Of a DNA stretch of 64,000 nt, positions 1 to 13,949 are shown in pieces. Location: the NCBI GenBank assembly GCA_905250115.1, contig CAJNOI010000130.1:1-64000 (forward strand), in the 5' to 3' direction. Under the pieces are notes generated by a model. It was not told the origin of the DNA. It did not search any database and saw only the letters and a list, made by a program, of their open reading frames with translations. A program made the position numbers and the translations under genes. The DNA comes from Adineta steineri (lineage: Eukaryota > Rotifera > Eurotatoria > Adinetida > Adinetidae). Numbering within the stretch: the first letter of the stretch is position 1; every line of letters starts with the position of its first letter.

Positions 1-498
1 GATGAATATTGCTGCGATATAAAATAGAGGTGGATATAATAGACAAAATATTAATGGACCATAATGAAAAAGAACTTTTCCTCGTCTATTTTGAACTATA
101 CTTGGATGAAAAATAAGCCAATTTCGTTCAATACTTGCAAATGCCATGAGAAACATATTGATAATATTGAGTGAATAATGAATCCAAGTCCATAATGAAC
201 AAAATATGTCACTTGTAGGATAAACATAAGATGTGTAGAGAAATGCTTGGGTGAGAGGTAATGCAATGGTAACAAAAAGAAAAGAGATGATCAGAAGAAG
301 AAGAATGACATGATGATTGAGAGTTTGTCGAAGTTGTCGTTGACGAGCAAATTGATAGAAAATCCAAAGAAAACAAGGAATTGAGAGAAGTTGAAGTAGT
401 AAAAGTATGATAAACTTGATACGATTTACATTAAATGATGTTGTCCATTGAAAACCTGATGATATTGTTGTTGTGCTTAAACTAATATTCGAATCCAT
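1..498 (-). CDS. Rhodopsin-like GPCR, 5' part (runs off the window)
   Basis: The 166 codons from the ATG at 498 stay open to the window edge. The protein begins with a short Ser/Thr-rich extracellular tail (MDSNISLSTTT), then shows TM1 (FIILLLLQLLSIPCFLWIFY), a basic loop, TM2 (HVILLLLIISFLFVTIALPL), a Cys-containing segment before TM3 (DIFCSLW) and, at the end of TM3, SIERNWLIFHP. That last motif occupies the place of the D/E-R-Y motif of class A receptors, with Asn for Tyr. A fourth TM (YGPLIFCLLYPPLFYIAAIF) is under way at the edge. Such divergent seven-TM receptors form large families in bdelloids; the ligand cannot be inferred. TM5-7 lie outside, so intactness is unknown. Confidence 0.75.
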   Translation of the reverse strand, partial: MDSNISLSTTTISSGFQWTTSFNVNRIKFIILLLLQLLSIPCFLWIFYQFARQRQLRQTLNHHVILLLLIISFLFVTIALPLTQAFLYTSYVYPTSDIFCSLWTWIHYSLNIINMFLMAFASIERNWLIFHPSIVQNRRGKVLFHYGPLIFCLLYPPLFYIAAIFI

Positions 499-3232
499 GG
501 TTTAATGGAATGATATTTATTTTAGCTGTAGTATTAATGAGTAGATCTCAGTAAATAAAGTGCATTTTATGTCTGTATTTAATGTGTCATTATATTAATG
601 AATACTCTTCTTTATCTAGAAGTGTAAGTTGATGAGTCGGTCGATGACAGCTTAAAAATATCAATTTTTTTTGCCTGCCGGCGGCAGCGACTGAAGTCAA
701 AAAGTTTATCAGCGATGGCGGCTTGAAGGTGTTAAAATTTTTTCGCTCGTCGTCGGCGGAAATGGCTAGAAAATTAAAAGAAAGAAATTTTTTTTTCTAA
801 ATTAAAAAATATATTTATTTCAATATCTCAGTCATAAACTATTCCATTCTTTCATAGTGTATGTACGACACAAAAATGTAAAAATCAAATTAAGATCAGC
901 AGAGAATCATTAACAATGTTGCAAATTAAATAAAGGTTAATATAAAAGAAGGGAAATTTGCACTCAGATAGATATCAACGGCAGCGCCTTACACCTCTAT
1001 CTCTATTTTAAGAAGATTAGTCCAAACAAATATAATAATAGGAAATGAGTACTGTATCAGTGATTAATTTTATTTTATAATTGTTTTAATGCAAAAATAT
1101 TTACATAGATAATCGAAATTGTTATTTAAATCTTGATTATAGGTTTTATAGTCCCATCTTAATATGATATATTACAAAGATTATTTTATTTAGATGACGT
1201 CAGTACTTCTCTTACAATTTCTTATAGATAAATACAGAAGATTATTTCGATACTGTATTCATTAGCACTAAATAATTCTGTATCATTAAAATCCTTGTTA
1301 TTCAACTTACAGATTATGTTTTTCTTTCTGGTTCATTCTAAAAACTTTTCTTATTTATAGTTTAATTATATTACATATTATAATAAATATAAATTAAAAG
1401 AACATATAAATAATTGTCTTTTATAAAGGCACATACTTGAATGCTGAATAGAAAACTCAAGTTTTTCTAATTAATTTATTCAAGAGAATTCCAAATAAAA
1501 AAGATTTTTCTCTGCAGTATTTTATTCAAAATCGAAGTAAAAAAATGTAACTTTCTATATGAATTTTGTTCAATGAAAATTGGTAAATAACTAAGAGAAA
1601 AATTTAATTGCACAATTATTGTATCAATAAAACTTTAGTTGTTTTTTTTAGATCGCCCTCTTTTTATTTTTTCTTCTAAAAGTATATCCTTTGCTGCTGC
1701 TGATGGTTTGCAGAATTTCATTCTATTGACATGCCAACTATATGTTCGCAAATGTATTCTTCAACGAAATTTGGACAATTAGAAATCCCACTGTCGAATA
1801 TTAATAATCAAACTTAGCAATTAGATTTTTTAGTGGGAAACTTTAAATAAATATCAACTGAATATGACCTATAGTGTCAAGTGAGTTGTTAGATGTGTTG
1901 ACGTCATTGAATTATTTATAGTCTCCTTGTTCTGTTTGATGTATTCAAACTTTATATAATTATAGTTAAATTTTAGCCTCATTATTTAGTTCATAATTTG
2001 AACTAATAAAATCAAGCAGGCATCCAGAATAAGCTATGGTTGACCTTTCTTTGTACCTGATATAAATATTTTGACACGTATAATATAGAAATTAATAGAA
2101 AATTTTCATGTCAAAAATCATTCTCTAATTTTGTTTATCAGCTAATAAATGTTAAATTCTAGAAATGTGTAAAAATCTTAATTTTTGTTGAAGAGCGATT
2201 TGATATTGTCAGTGATTGTTTTGTTTAATTTTAATATCTACAAAATCGCATGAAGAGAGCTGTTCACATGATTAACTATAGAATTATATTCGGTTAACAG
2301 TGTGATACTCCAAAACGATACACGTTCAATACCCTCGTTTTCATATTAACAATTTTGTATCACTCTACCATACACAAAGAGACTGAATAGGCCATTTTCT
2401 AGCCCATGAAAAGCGCTTTCGCTTCAGCGAATACCTTTTTTGACATACTCTAAATTTTAATTGAACAAAACCTTTTTTCTATTCCGCTCTGTTCATGTTT
2501 TGAGAATCATGCGTGAAGGTTCATGCCAATTTGAATTTGTTTTATCATAAGTGAAAAATTATTACATATTCAAATTTATTATTAAGTGCATGGAAAATAT
2601 TTTTTGCAATGCTTGAGATACATAACAAGAACGATCGATGATTTCAACGCGTTTTTTTGTTGAGGATTGACCGTTGAAACCTTAGATAACTTGTTTTAAG
2701 CTCTTTTAGGAACAGCATATTTGAAAACACAGAAAATTTGCATTTTAATTGGGTTTCAAGTCTGATTTTCTAGAAAAAATGAACTATTCATTTTTTGAAA
2801 GTGTGTCATTTTAGAGCATTGCAGTGTTCACCAGATATTAACGACTCGAACAACTCTTTTCATGAGGTTTTGCAGAGAATTGCATGGACTATCTTCTAAA
2901 AAAAACTCAGGTATCTGGGTCGTAATTTGGCCGAGATATTGAAGAAACATTTAGAAGGACATTTCTCTTGAGACATTCATATTATCATTTGAGAGTAATA
3001 ATAAATGAGTAAAAATAGCATGAATAAAACGTTTTACTATGCTAATATTGAGTATCTATCAAAGTATAATAATCTTCTGTTTGATATTTTGTTGTTCAAA
3101 AAATAAAATCCATTGAATTCAAATTTAAAACTGCACTCTAAATAATTTCAAAGTAATATTTTGATACATCTTCAGTTTTGATCTATATATAATCTTTTAT
3201 TCAATAAAATATGATTTAAAATATAATATTTA
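499..3232. other. Intergenic, no supported gene
   Basis: No long open frame or splice-joined coding block is visible on either strand. A short GC-rich islet (about 673-765, rich in GCC/GGC) stands out from the AT-rich background, as does a less AT-rich stretch at about 2280-2960 with a small stem (TTTCAACG at 2642 pairing with CGTTGAAA at about 2672). Either could be a decayed mobile element, but I found no terminal repeats or target duplications to show it. Confidence 0.5.
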
Positions 3233-4242
3233 TTACATAGGATATAGACGACATTGTTTTAAAGAAGGTTCATGTAAAACTTTTACAGATTTATGTTTCT
3301 TCTTCTGTTTCTTCTTCTTCTTTTCTAATTGTTTTTTTTCTTGTTTTTCCTTCATTGCTTGTCGTTCACGATCGACTGGATCAATTTTAAATACATATTT
3401 TAATATATCCATTGTAACAACAAATATAAATACTCCAGTTATTGCTGCAATAGCTACTGATACGAATGATTTACTTAAAATTTGTTTTACTTCCAATGCT
3501 GTACTTATTTCTTCACAATATGTGCCAGAATAAAGTGTAGGACTAAGACATCGACATGACCATGATAAACGAGATCGTATACAAAGACCATTATTTTTAC
3601 ACGTTATGTTAAAACACATATCAATTAATGTTTCGCAATGTGTTCCAGTGTATCCATCTGGACATATACAAACATATGGTGTTTCATTAGCAATAGATAT
3701 ATTTCTAATAAAACATGTTCCACCATTTCTAAAGATTAAAATTAATTCTTTTTGTTTTTTTTGAAAAATCTTATCTTACAAACATGTATTATTTTTACAA
3801 ATTCTATTGTCATTTTCACAATCATAACCAGAAAATTCATTCGTTTTACATGCACAACTATATTGTAATTCAATCGTACCATTTGAGTAACAAATAGCTT
3901 CGTTATAACATGGATGGTATCGTTCACATACATCATTGGTAATATTACAATAAAGACCCATATATGTTTCATCTGCACATTTATATAATGGCAGTTCAGA
4001 TTTTATTGGTGAAGTTGTAGATGAAGTACTTGTGGTTGTTGAAATTTCACATACAGATATAGGAAGATCTTTCCATTCTAAAGTAATATTTTCCGAATAA
4101 ATATCAATTAATTCTGTTAAACCGTCTTGACCGGAAACAGATTTTACTAAATAATTGTATTAGATAAAGATTTCTACAATCTTTAAAAAAGATTTAACTT
4201 ACAAGAAGTAATAAGAAGCAGTATTACCAATTGAACAATCAT
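3233..4242 (-). CDS. EGF-like type I membrane protein
   Basis: Three exons join in frame: 4242-4203, 4146-3780, 3728-3233 (300 aa), with introns of 56 and 51 nt. Exon 1 encodes the start of a signal peptide (MIVQLVILLLITS). A Ser/Thr-rich linker (ISTTTSTSSTTSP) leads into Cys-rich EGF-like modules, for example NGGTCFIRN...CICPDGYTGTHCE and TCKNNGLCIRS...CRCLSPTLYSGTYCE, with the CxC/GY-GxxC endings of EGF domains. A TM helix (about residues 223-247, FVSVAIAAITGVFIFVVTMD) is followed by a very Lys-rich cytoplasmic tail. Role: probably a cell-surface or adhesion protein; the partner is unknown. The codon-splitting introns restore the Cys spacing, which supports the model. Confidence 0.8.
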
Positions 4243-5020
4243 TTCTAATATGATTGTTTCCGTGTATTTCTTTTGTTTTTATCTTAATATTATAATAGAG
4301 AATGAATAATTTATATTATTGATTTAAATCTACACGTTTAATAATCAGTTCGATAATATGAAAGAATAATTTCGATAAAAGCACGTATACAAAAGAAAAT
4401 AAGAATATATATTTATTATGTCACGAGGGTTCAATTATAATAAAGAATAATTAAATATTCAGTTTAGATGTGTACAATCTCCAATATGATTGAACGATAT
4501 AAATGAGTTGTAGAGTTGAAAAATATATACACACGTTCATCATCAAATCAAACGCTTCTAATACTGTATAGAATTACTTGCCTTTTTTTAGTTATTTATT
4601 AGCCTACAGTTTATTCATGTCTCACTCACTGATTAATTTATTTCTTAAAAAACAAGGAAAAAAACCTCTTTTACCGAAATCTTCTGTTCTCAATTCCTAC
4701 CTTATACGAATCGAAATTCCGATCTCTATTTTTGTTTATTTGCTTATCCTAAAAGATATATATCGACGTTCAGCTGAATTATTTATACGTACTGCTACTT
4801 GTTCATTGAAGTTTGTTATATCCAATGATCACATTGTACTACCGACGATTACGACGAGTCATATTATACATACTAGATTAAATTTCATCTGTTCAATATT
4901 ACAAAACCATGTAAATCTAAGAGTTATGCATCAAAATTCAAACTTATCTTCTTTTCTCATATATTTTATTAATTAATAGAAATGATTACAATTAGTAAAC
5001 AATAGAGAGTAATTGATAGA
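4243..5020. other. Intergenic, no supported gene
   Basis: Holds the 5' flank of the EGF gene and the 3' flank of the GDPD gene. An open frame on the plus strand at 4578-4976 starts at TTG, is low-complexity and AT-driven, and has no recognisable domain; I do not regard it as a gene. Confidence 0.5.
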
Positions 5021-6120
5021 TTAGATAAAATATTTGCACTTCATATTTTTTTTTTCTAATAGTTCAATAACTATATCCGGTTGACTTGTAATAAAACCAT
5101 CGACTTGTACTGTTCGATGAAAAAAATTGATTAATTGTTCGAAATTTCCTTTGTATGTATCATGTCGAAATGTCCATGGATAAACAGCAAGATTATATTT
5201 ATGAGCCAATACAGTCAAATTTGTTACATTAATAATCGATCCATCTGCAGCGAAATTAACTAATAATTCCATATTTGGTGCAATAGCTTGAACAAATGTT
5301 TTTAACTTTTGTAAACCTTCTTCACTTCGATAGAAATCAAAATTACTTGAAGATTCATTTAAATGATTCCATGTTAATAAAGCAATTAAACGTAATCGAC
5401 TATTTAAATTCTCTCGAATATATAATAAGTCTTCAATATGAAATGTTTGAATAACAATTGGATGATGAGATTCAGTTAAATTATATGCTTGTAATGTTGA
5501 AATTAGAATAGATGAAATTGATGTATTATATTGTGAATGATATTCTGGATTTTTAATTTCAATCAATAATTGATATTGTTGATTTGTTGAATGACTGAGA
5601 CCAAGTAATAATTCAATTGTTTCATTGAGTGTTGCAAGATGAAATGGTATCGATGATGACGAAGGAAAACGAGCTGGATAAACTTGAGTATTAGTAAATG
5701 GAATAATACGTTCATGAATAGTTAAATTACGTAATTCATTAAGATCAAAATCAATAACATAATGATAACCATCTGAACGACTTCGATTAGGATATATATC
5801 TTTAACATTACTTACTGCATTTAAATAAAGATCTATTTAGAAAAAATTTAGGTAAGTTCTTTTTTTTTATATAGAAAATATTAATATTTTTTTTTACCAT
5901 GAATAACAATTAATTGATTGTCTCGAGTAAGACATACATCAATTTCAACCATATCAGCTTGATAAGCATGAGCTATTGATTGGGATTCTAAAGTCAGTTC
6001 AGGTAAATAAGCTGAACCACGATGACCGATTACTAATGGACGTTCAATTCCTTGGCAAATATTAACAATAAATATTAGAATTAGATGAATATTAAGCATA
6101 TAACAGAACATTTTATTCAA
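5021..6120 (-). CDS. Secreted glycerophosphodiester phosphodiesterase-like protein (GDPD)
   Basis: Exons 6120-5898 and 5832-5021 (65-nt intron) give 344 aa. A signal peptide (IHLILIFIVNICQG) precedes the GDPD core: HRGSAYLPE, with the catalytic His-Arg and the Glu of the PE-T motif; EIDVCLTRD, with the metal-binding E-x-D; and IVIHD, whose His-Asp is split by the intron and restored by splicing. Further on come LLIEIKNPE, the second metal-binding Glu, and the C-terminal DGFITSQPD, matching the usual DGxxTDxP. The family hydrolyses glycerophosphodiesters to sn-glycerol-3-phosphate and an alcohol, and some members act on related lipids. The signal peptide suggests extracellular or lysosomal action. 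All key residues are visible, so it looks active. The start could equally be the Met three codons downstream. Confidence 0.85.
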
Positions 6121-7636
6121 TAAAATATCAAGTGTTATTCACTCTATAAAACAATTTGTAAAGGCGTTTTCGTATACAAAGATTTTATCATATGTTGTAA
6201 ATATTTCAAATAGATTATCAGTTTGTCGTACTGATTTATTATATTTACGAGTAAAAGAATTGGCCTTGATGATAAATATTCATTGTAAAACGAAAAAAAG
6301 AAAAACATTATTTTTATTATAAAAATCAAATACAATAAAATCTTTTTTTAGTTTATAAATTAAGATGTATTCTGAAATAGTATAAGATACGTCATTTCTA
6401 ATTGTCATGTTTTTTTCATATGATAAAATATTGAATAATGTATTTCAAAAATGTTAAATGAAATATTTGTAATCTTCTACAAATTTTCATTAGATAAGAG
6501 AACGTTTGTTTAGACCATTTAATATGTCTTCATATGGGATTACCTTGAATATATAAAAAGGATATATTCGGTTATACCTGATCGAATTGAAGCATACCTT
6601 CATAATGCGCAGATGTAGGCGCGTGTAAGGTTAGAAAAACAATAACATAAAAACAAATAGTCATTGATAAAAAAACAAGTGATTTGATGAACACGTGAAG
6701 CGTAACCTAACAGAATTTTAATCATTGTCTTAAATATAATGCACATAAGCAAGCTAGATTTTAGTTTTCGGAAGATTTTCATGATCTATTCTTTTCTTCT
6801 AATTATTATTATCATAATAGTTCGATTTCTATTAATACACAATGAAATATTAAAAATTCTTCTTGATAAATATTTAATAGATCAATTTATTTGTTTGTCA
6901 TTGTTATTAACCTATACGAGAGCTTTTCAATAATCGTAATAATATTAGAGAAAAAAAGAAATTCAACGCAACTATCAGTTCACGAGTTAAATCATGATAG
7001 AAATGACTTTCTTCTTTTTCTATGTTTAAAAATGTCTGGTTGTCGACATCGATTAGTTGAACTTTTAATTACGATAGATTGTGATCTACGACGTCAGTTT
7101 TACTGATGCATTACAATTACAAGGAAATCGGAAGTTATTATAAAACTTGATCAAACGAAAATCTGTCAAAATCAATGATACAATAAGACAAATCTTATAG
7201 CAGATCAAATCTGTAATTTAACATAGATTTCTACAGTTACGAACTACGAATAAATATACAGTATTCGAAGATTATCTATATAAGTAAAAGAACTACGTTA
7301 TGTGTTATGATAAAAATATTTTTCTATTATTTAATAAAGAAATGATGAGTCAAAAATACAGTAGTAAACCAAAATAAAATTAACTATATAGGAATTGATT
7401 TTACAAACAAAATAATTTTATTTAAAACTAGAGTAGTGTGGTTAAAAGATTTTTTTACATTCAAAGCAATAGTATGTACTGTTTCAAATAAAAAAAATAC
7501 ATGGAATAGTCTTATTTAAATTTGATAACCTTTTAAAGAACATCTGATATTTTAATTAATAAGACTAACTTTAGAAAATATAAAATAATCATCCTATCAC
7601 AACAAAATAAAGAAATTCTTGAGTCAATGTGGTAAT
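6121..7636. other. Intergenic, no supported gene
   Basis: AT-rich. The open frames at 6144-6335 (minus), 6600-6782 (minus), 6739-6933 (plus) and 6891-7106 (plus) overlap one another, are low-complexity and lack recognisable domains. Confidence 0.5.
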
Positions 7637-8753
7637 TTAAGGTTTATATGATGCAAATGGTTCTGATTTAATTGAAGATCTGGTTGCTTTGCTATCAAAA
7701 GACGCATAAATATGGGTTTCTGCATGAGCTTGTGAAAGTTGTTCGTTAAGTGTTGTAAAATGCATTGGTACTAAAGGTCCATAAAGAGTCGGAGTTGTTG
7801 GATAAAGAGAATAAATAAATCTGGCTTTTAAGTCTCTTCTCATATACATTAATAACGGTTTTTCTTGAGTTTGTTCAGCTAACCATGGACTATATTTAAG
7901 AATTACATTTTGAATACGTTTTTGAGAAAAAAGATTCTCTGCTGAACGAAGAACACTTTGTTCAGATCCTTCAACATCAATTTTAAGTATATAAATTGAA
8001 GTTGCTGACCATTCAACATCATCTAATCGAATAGTTTGTATTGATATAGAATCAGCTGCTGCATCATCTGGAGGCCGATAATCCATAGTTGAATCAGTTG
8101 GCATATCATTAACAGCCTTGTTAAAGACATTAACAGGAGGTGATGTAAATGTATTATGATTCATGGATGACTGAATAAGAGTAATTAGTTCTTTTTTGAT
8201 TTCAAACAAATACACAGTACAACCACATGCTGCTGCATAAAGACCAAAATTACCTAAAGAAAAAATTTTTTTTTTTTGAATATTATACAATATATTTTTT
8301 TAATATACCTAGAGAAGCACCAACATCCACGACAATCGTTGATGAATCTCGTTGACATGTTTCTTGAAGATGCAATTCTTCATATAATTGATTTAGTCCT
8401 TGATCACTTTCACTAGCTGGTTTCTCACCAGATTTTGTTGCAAGTTTAAATGTTGGTACTCTATCATTCATATCAATTACAACTTCAGTAAAATTTCCTG
8501 CTTTAGGACTTTTAGTTACTTCATCGTCCATCATCATAAGGTCTGAATCTGATATGTCCAGATCATCTGAGTCATGAAATAATCGAGAAAATTCTGCATA
8601 TGAAAAATTATGAATATGATCCAATACAATAAGAACTACAAGGAAAATTATTAATACATTATACCAACGTGGTTTTGACGAACGAGTAAGTGTAGAAACC
8701 GAAGGTAATCGTAATGGTATCCATTTTTTAACGTTTTTACTAATATGTGACAT
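7637..8753 (-). CDS. FkbM-like methyltransferase, membrane-anchored (array copy 1)
   Basis: Exons 8753-8309 and 8253-7637 (55-nt intron) give 353 aa. The order is a basic N-terminus, one TM anchor (WYNVLIIFLVVLIVLDHIHN), an acidic stem, then an FkbM-type SAM-dependent methyltransferase domain: motif I STIVVDVGASLG-NFGLYAAACG, interrupted by the intron, then VYLFEI, IRLDDVEW, and LKIDVEGSEQSVLRSA as the family's KxDVEGxE motif. The C-terminus is SIKSEPFASYKP. Type II topology suggests the ER/Golgi lumen. The family O-methylates sugars or natural products; the substrate here is unknown. A splice-acceptor-like TTTTGTAG lies 6 nt before the ATG. It is the most diverged of the four tandem copies. 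Confidence 0.85.
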
Positions 8754-10953
8754 GATAATCTACAAAATAAATATAATTCTTATTCATAATTTCGATATAC
8801 GAACAATCTATGCTTTGTCAGAATACAAATTCTTATTAGTAAATATGTTAATTATTAGTTTTAACATAAAATACCGATTATACTAATATTGATAGAAGAG
8901 GTAAAGAAATGGAATTAGATAAAGTTAAATAGATGATACATAAATTGCTTTACCCTGAAATTGTTTAATCGAACAATCTTCATTGTTTGCTGTGAATGAC
9001 AATAATGTTAAGTACGGTAAAGTAAGATAAATATCGTGTAAAAAATAATAAAATCTATAAATTTTCAAGTAAAATTATGTTGTTAAATTTTTGAATTGAA
9101 ATTAATGAACTCACTGGCATATATTACGTTATTATCATCATGAACAGTAATTTATATTGTCTATCGATGATATTTACATTTATACGTATCCTCTTTGTGA
9201 AGAATAATTCGTTATGGTTCAGTAAGCTTTCTTTTTTTTTTTTCGTTTTCTGCGTTTAGTTTGCACCAACAAGGATAAATTGTAACTACTACATATGTCA
9301 TAATTTGGTTTAAATGTGTTACACCAATCAGTGTACAACGTGTTCGAAGAATAGATACCTACAAACACTCACCTAGTAACGTGTATATAAATGAGTATGA
9401 AAGACTATAAAATATATCATTTTATGGAGTAATTTGAATCTAAGTTATTTTTTTTGTCATTTTCGAATGGTAGTTCCTTTAGAGAATGATTCATATATAT
9501 ATATACATGATAAGTAAGTCAGCGACGTTTTCTATGACATTTATACTAAAGGCAGCGTTAAATGATATTTTATCATAGTTTTACGAAGAATAAATGAAAC
9601 ATTGAATTTGAATAGTTAATAATATATCATTGATTACTTTTTTACTGATGATAATATATTCTAATAAAGACAATGGTATAGTTCGTTTTTTTTGCGTTAT
9701 TCTATCTGATAATAGTTTTCTCATTACATGTTTTTAAGTCAGTAATCTTAGTTGAATAGTGGTATGTATAAAAGGAAAAAATACAACGCTATTGTATTTT
9801 TGTTAATTTATTTCATTTGTTCAGTTATATTTTAAACCTAATAGAATATCAGTATATCAAGCATATGTAAAATGTGATATTAAACGAAACATGATATACT
9901 TGTATTATGACCTTCAAAACGAAGGTTTATTTATGTTTTACATGTGTTTAATGTAGTTATTTTAAATACAAACATCAAAGTGTTAAAAACGAGCTGAATT
10001 ATTCAGTGGATTATAAATAATAATATAGCAGGAAATTTAAACATCTACGCCGGATATTGACTAAACGTACGGAAGTTTTTACTAGTCATAGAGATTTATA
10101 CTTAAAATTTATTTTCATATTGATAATGTAAGTAAAGGTTTGGTCTAATAAACGAGATTTCCTAGGTTGTTATAAGTAAAAACAATACATGTAAAACATT
10201 GTATAGATAACTTTCAATTGTTATGTGAGAGAACGAGAAAAAGAAATCAAAACAAACTTTATATATGATGTACACAGAAAAAATCGTTAAAATTAATTAG
10301 TTTAAAAATCGGTGGTCACAATATTTTCAATTTATATGATTCACCATCTGATGAGTTTCATTTGTATCTTTTAGTTACCGAACATGAATTTCAGCATTTA
10401 AACAACTGCAGATAAAATATTTCAGTGCGTTTAGTTGATATTTAAATTTCTTATTATACTATTATTTTTATGGTCCACTCTGCATAAATAACTTTTGTAT
10501 ATTTAATATGGAAATAACCAATGCTTGTAGTACTTCGATTGAATTATTCTATTAAAGAGATCTTCTTATGTGTTCAAAGTAGAAATATCAGTTTCTTAAT
10601 AGAGAACGTTTTGTTATAAAAATCAAATGAAAATAAGTATCAATTTTGAAAGATTATTTCAATGCTCAAATAGAATTATCTTCAAATGAAATTTTTATAT
10701 TCTAAAAAACAGAGGTATTTTCATGACTAAGCTAATTGTTTTGTATTTTTTTCTTAGTCCTATAAACCAAAATACTTATAAACAATTTCGAATGTATTTA
10801 TATACTACCGATAAATACAGTTTTAGCTCAAGATAGCTTTATAATGAATGTATGATATATTAACTGCTAAGAATAAATATAGAATTTTGAATGAAACCAA
10901 CATATTTATTATACCAAACAAATATAAAAAATACTAATTAATTAAGTTTTACA
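8754..10953. other. Spacer between FkbM copies 1 and 2
   Basis: AT-rich, no coding segment recognised on either strand. Contains the upstream flank of copy 1 and the 3' flank of copy 2. Confidence 0.5.
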
Positions 10954-12069
10954 TTATGCTACATGTTTATTTGATTGATATCGTTTCGATTGGATAGAAG
11001 ATTGCGTTATTTGTTCATCAAAAGTAGCGAAGAGACTGATTGCAATATTTATATTCGAATGTTGTTTATGAAATACTTTGATATCTCGTAGACGAAGAGG
11101 CCCATACATATCATTATCTCCTCGATAAAAACAGTAGATAGATTTTGCTTTTAATTCATCTTTTAAATGTGGCAATAATTTACTTTGTGAAACTTCCGTA
11201 GTTCCCCATGGATAAAAGTTAAAGATTAAATGACGAATACGTTTTTTAGCAAACAATTTTTTTGCTGAATCAATAACTTTTGATTCCGATCCTTCAGCAT
11301 CAATTTTAAGTATGAAGATTGACAAAGCTGACCATGCAACATCATCAAGTCGAATAGTTTCTACTACAATAGGATTATCATCCATCACACCTGGTGCAAT
11401 ATCTCCAACTGGGTAATTTACAGTAGAATTTGATGGACAATCACTAACGCTTTTATGAAAAAGATGAACACGAGATGTTGGAAATGAATTATGCTGAATT
11501 GATGAACGAAGAAGAGTAACCCTGTGCGGTCTTGGTTCAAACATATAAACAGTACAACCACATGCAGCTGCGTAAAGACCAAAATCACCTAGAACAATGG
11601 ATTCTTTTTCTTATAGTCAATACAATATATTTTAATTTGTACCTAGATGAGCACCAACATCAACAATAATAGTCGATGGATCTCGTTTACATGTTTCAAA
11701 GAGTTGTAGATCTTTGAGTAACTTGTCTTGTGCATGATCAGGCTCAACAAATGGTCTATCGTCAGCTCTTAGTGCAAGTTTGTATGGAAGAATTCGATGT
11801 TTCACATCAATCACAACTTCAGGAACAGGAGTTGTTGTAAGTTCCTCTTGTGTGTGTATTAGATTTGTAAGCCGTGAATAAACTGCATTGATCAACACCA
11901 AAGGTAATTTCAAAGGAGAAACAATATCAATATATTGAAATCGAGTGAGAAATATAAGAAATAATAATAGGAAAATATACCAACGATATTTTAACAAAGA
12001 AGGATATATTGAAGTATAATATGATCTCAAAAATTTTAATCTATGACCAGTTCTCTTCACATTTACCAT
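10954..12069 (-). CDS. FkbM-like methyltransferase, membrane-anchored (array copy 2)
   Basis: Exons 12069-11643 and 11588-10954 (54-nt intron) give 353 aa. TM anchor YIFLLLFLIFLTRFQYIDIV, then a stem, then the methyltransferase domain: STIIVDVGAHLG-DFGLYAAACGCTVYMFEP, IRLDDVAW, LKIDAEGSESKVIDSA. Relative to its sisters the catalytic-region motif reads DAEGSE instead of DVEG. The end carries the array's SIQSKRYQSNK signature. The intron sits at exactly the same codon of motif I as in the other copies and is almost the same sequence as in copy 4, pointing to recent duplication or gene conversion between copies 2 and 4. A splice-acceptor-like TTCTTCTAG lies 6 nt before the ATG. Confidence 0.85.
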
Positions 12070-13949
12070 AGTAATCTAGAAGAAAAAGACAAATAAAATG
12101 TAATTAGTCTTAGAAATATTTGGTGGTTTTAATATCTACAATATATATTCAAAGTTTCATACGATGCTCTTTATTAATATGATTAAAACAATTCTAACCA
12201 TAGATGTTATCTTTTAAATACATTAAAACAGTCATCGACTGTAATGAAAAGGAATGATCATAAAGCAAAGAGAAGTTTTTATACTATAAAAATCAAGGTG
12301 CATGAATTGTGTCATCAAGTTTGTTTTTTCTTCAAACCAAAAAACATTTCTTTTGTTAATTGAAATGGCATACTTTATCATATGATAACATCAGTTTCAT
12401 TTAAAGAAAAGAGTTACAAGCGGTACAGGAAATTTATATTCTATTTTTTTTTTGATAAAAATACTGTCATGGATATTTTATTCATTATATATGACATTGA
12501 TAAAAAATTTCATATACGTCAATATACAGGCTGTTCGACACATCAGTTCCAAATGAATAGTTTTCATGGTTCAACAAACCGTCGTTCTCTCAGTATTCTT
12601 CAGTATATAAAAATATAGTTATAGTTCAGTTCAGATCAGATAGTTTACAATGATATCTATATATTATGTGTTAAATTCTAAACTGATAGCTTATTCTATA
12701 AGGATTTATTATTGAATGATTGTTAAGGAGTAAACATTGGTTATTTATTCAAACTATTAGAATTTGTACTTGTTTCAACAAATTTCACATATTAGGTAGG
12801 TTTTAAAGAAATTTATCTCGTTGAAAGTTGCCTCTATAAATTTATATTTAGATCATATAATTTCTTTCTATGAATAAACGCTTACATACTCATATAAACT
12901 GTGAACAGTCAAAGAAGTTCAAATTTTAAATTCATAGAAATTATGTTCAGATTTTTTTCTTTTATTACAATTGACATGATAATATTTTACTTCTACAATC
13001 TCTGAATCTAGTTAGATTAAAAACAAAATACATGTATGCTGATATCCATGTATAATTTGAGCCATTTTTCTGTGTTCGTTAACTATATTTATAGATAGAA
13101 TGAATTTTTAGGCCAAGCATTTATTATTTTCTTACTGATGTTTGAAGCGTGTAATGCGTAGTTTTTTTTATCGAAAAATGAATTCTTTTACTTTACTAAA
13201 AAAGAGCTTGCGAATACAAATTTTGTAAAAAAACAATACACTTAATTTCTTTGTGCAAGAGCAACAAAGTCAGAAGATCTGGACGATATTATATCTATCT
13301 ATTATCTTCTACTGATTTTAAGTAATAAATTTTGATCGCTCAATTCCCATGAAGATTTATTATTAGCTTTTTTACTATTGTCTCTTTCATAGTGAGGAGT
13401 TTATCAAGATTACGTATAATACATTAATCATAATATGTTGATTTTTATTAGTGTTTAATTGAAGGCTAATAATATTCACAATTAAACAACATCTAAATCC
13501 TTATAGGTAAACAAGATGTGATGTAAGAGATCTTACTGTTTTAAGATAGTTATCTGCTTGCGAATTCATGTTTGATTATTCTAGTTGTAAACAAAATATA
13601 TGAATAAAAATAATTTCTCATCATTTGCATTTGGTATTATTTTCCTATAGAAAATTTGTAGCTAGAACTATATATGTCGTTTGTAAAGATAGATGAGAAA
13701 ATATCACATATAATATATTATAATTCTTTTTCATTGTCCATCGATTTTATCACTTCTCTAATTGAATTCATTATGATCCTTCTAATCAATTTCAAATAGT
13801 ATTACATACCATTGAGTTTTGATAGTAAGCAATATTCTTCTTAAAAAAAAGCACGAGATCTGACCTATTAGGATAGAGCTTTTTACATAGAGTCACACCA
13901 ATATATTCAATGCAGCAAAAAAAAAGAAAAAAAATTATCTAATTAAAAC
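12070..13949. other. Spacer between FkbM copies 2 and 3
   Basis: AT-rich. An open frame at 12382-12618 (plus) is low-complexity, and its position upstream of a minus-strand gene gives no support. Nothing else recognised. Confidence 0.5.

Noticed and set aside
673..765. GC-rich islet as a MITE
   Set aside because: Stands out in composition but I could not find matching terminal inverted repeats or a target duplication.
4578..4976. 132-codon plus-strand frame
   Set aside because: TTG start, low-complexity AT-driven residues, no domain, no splice context.
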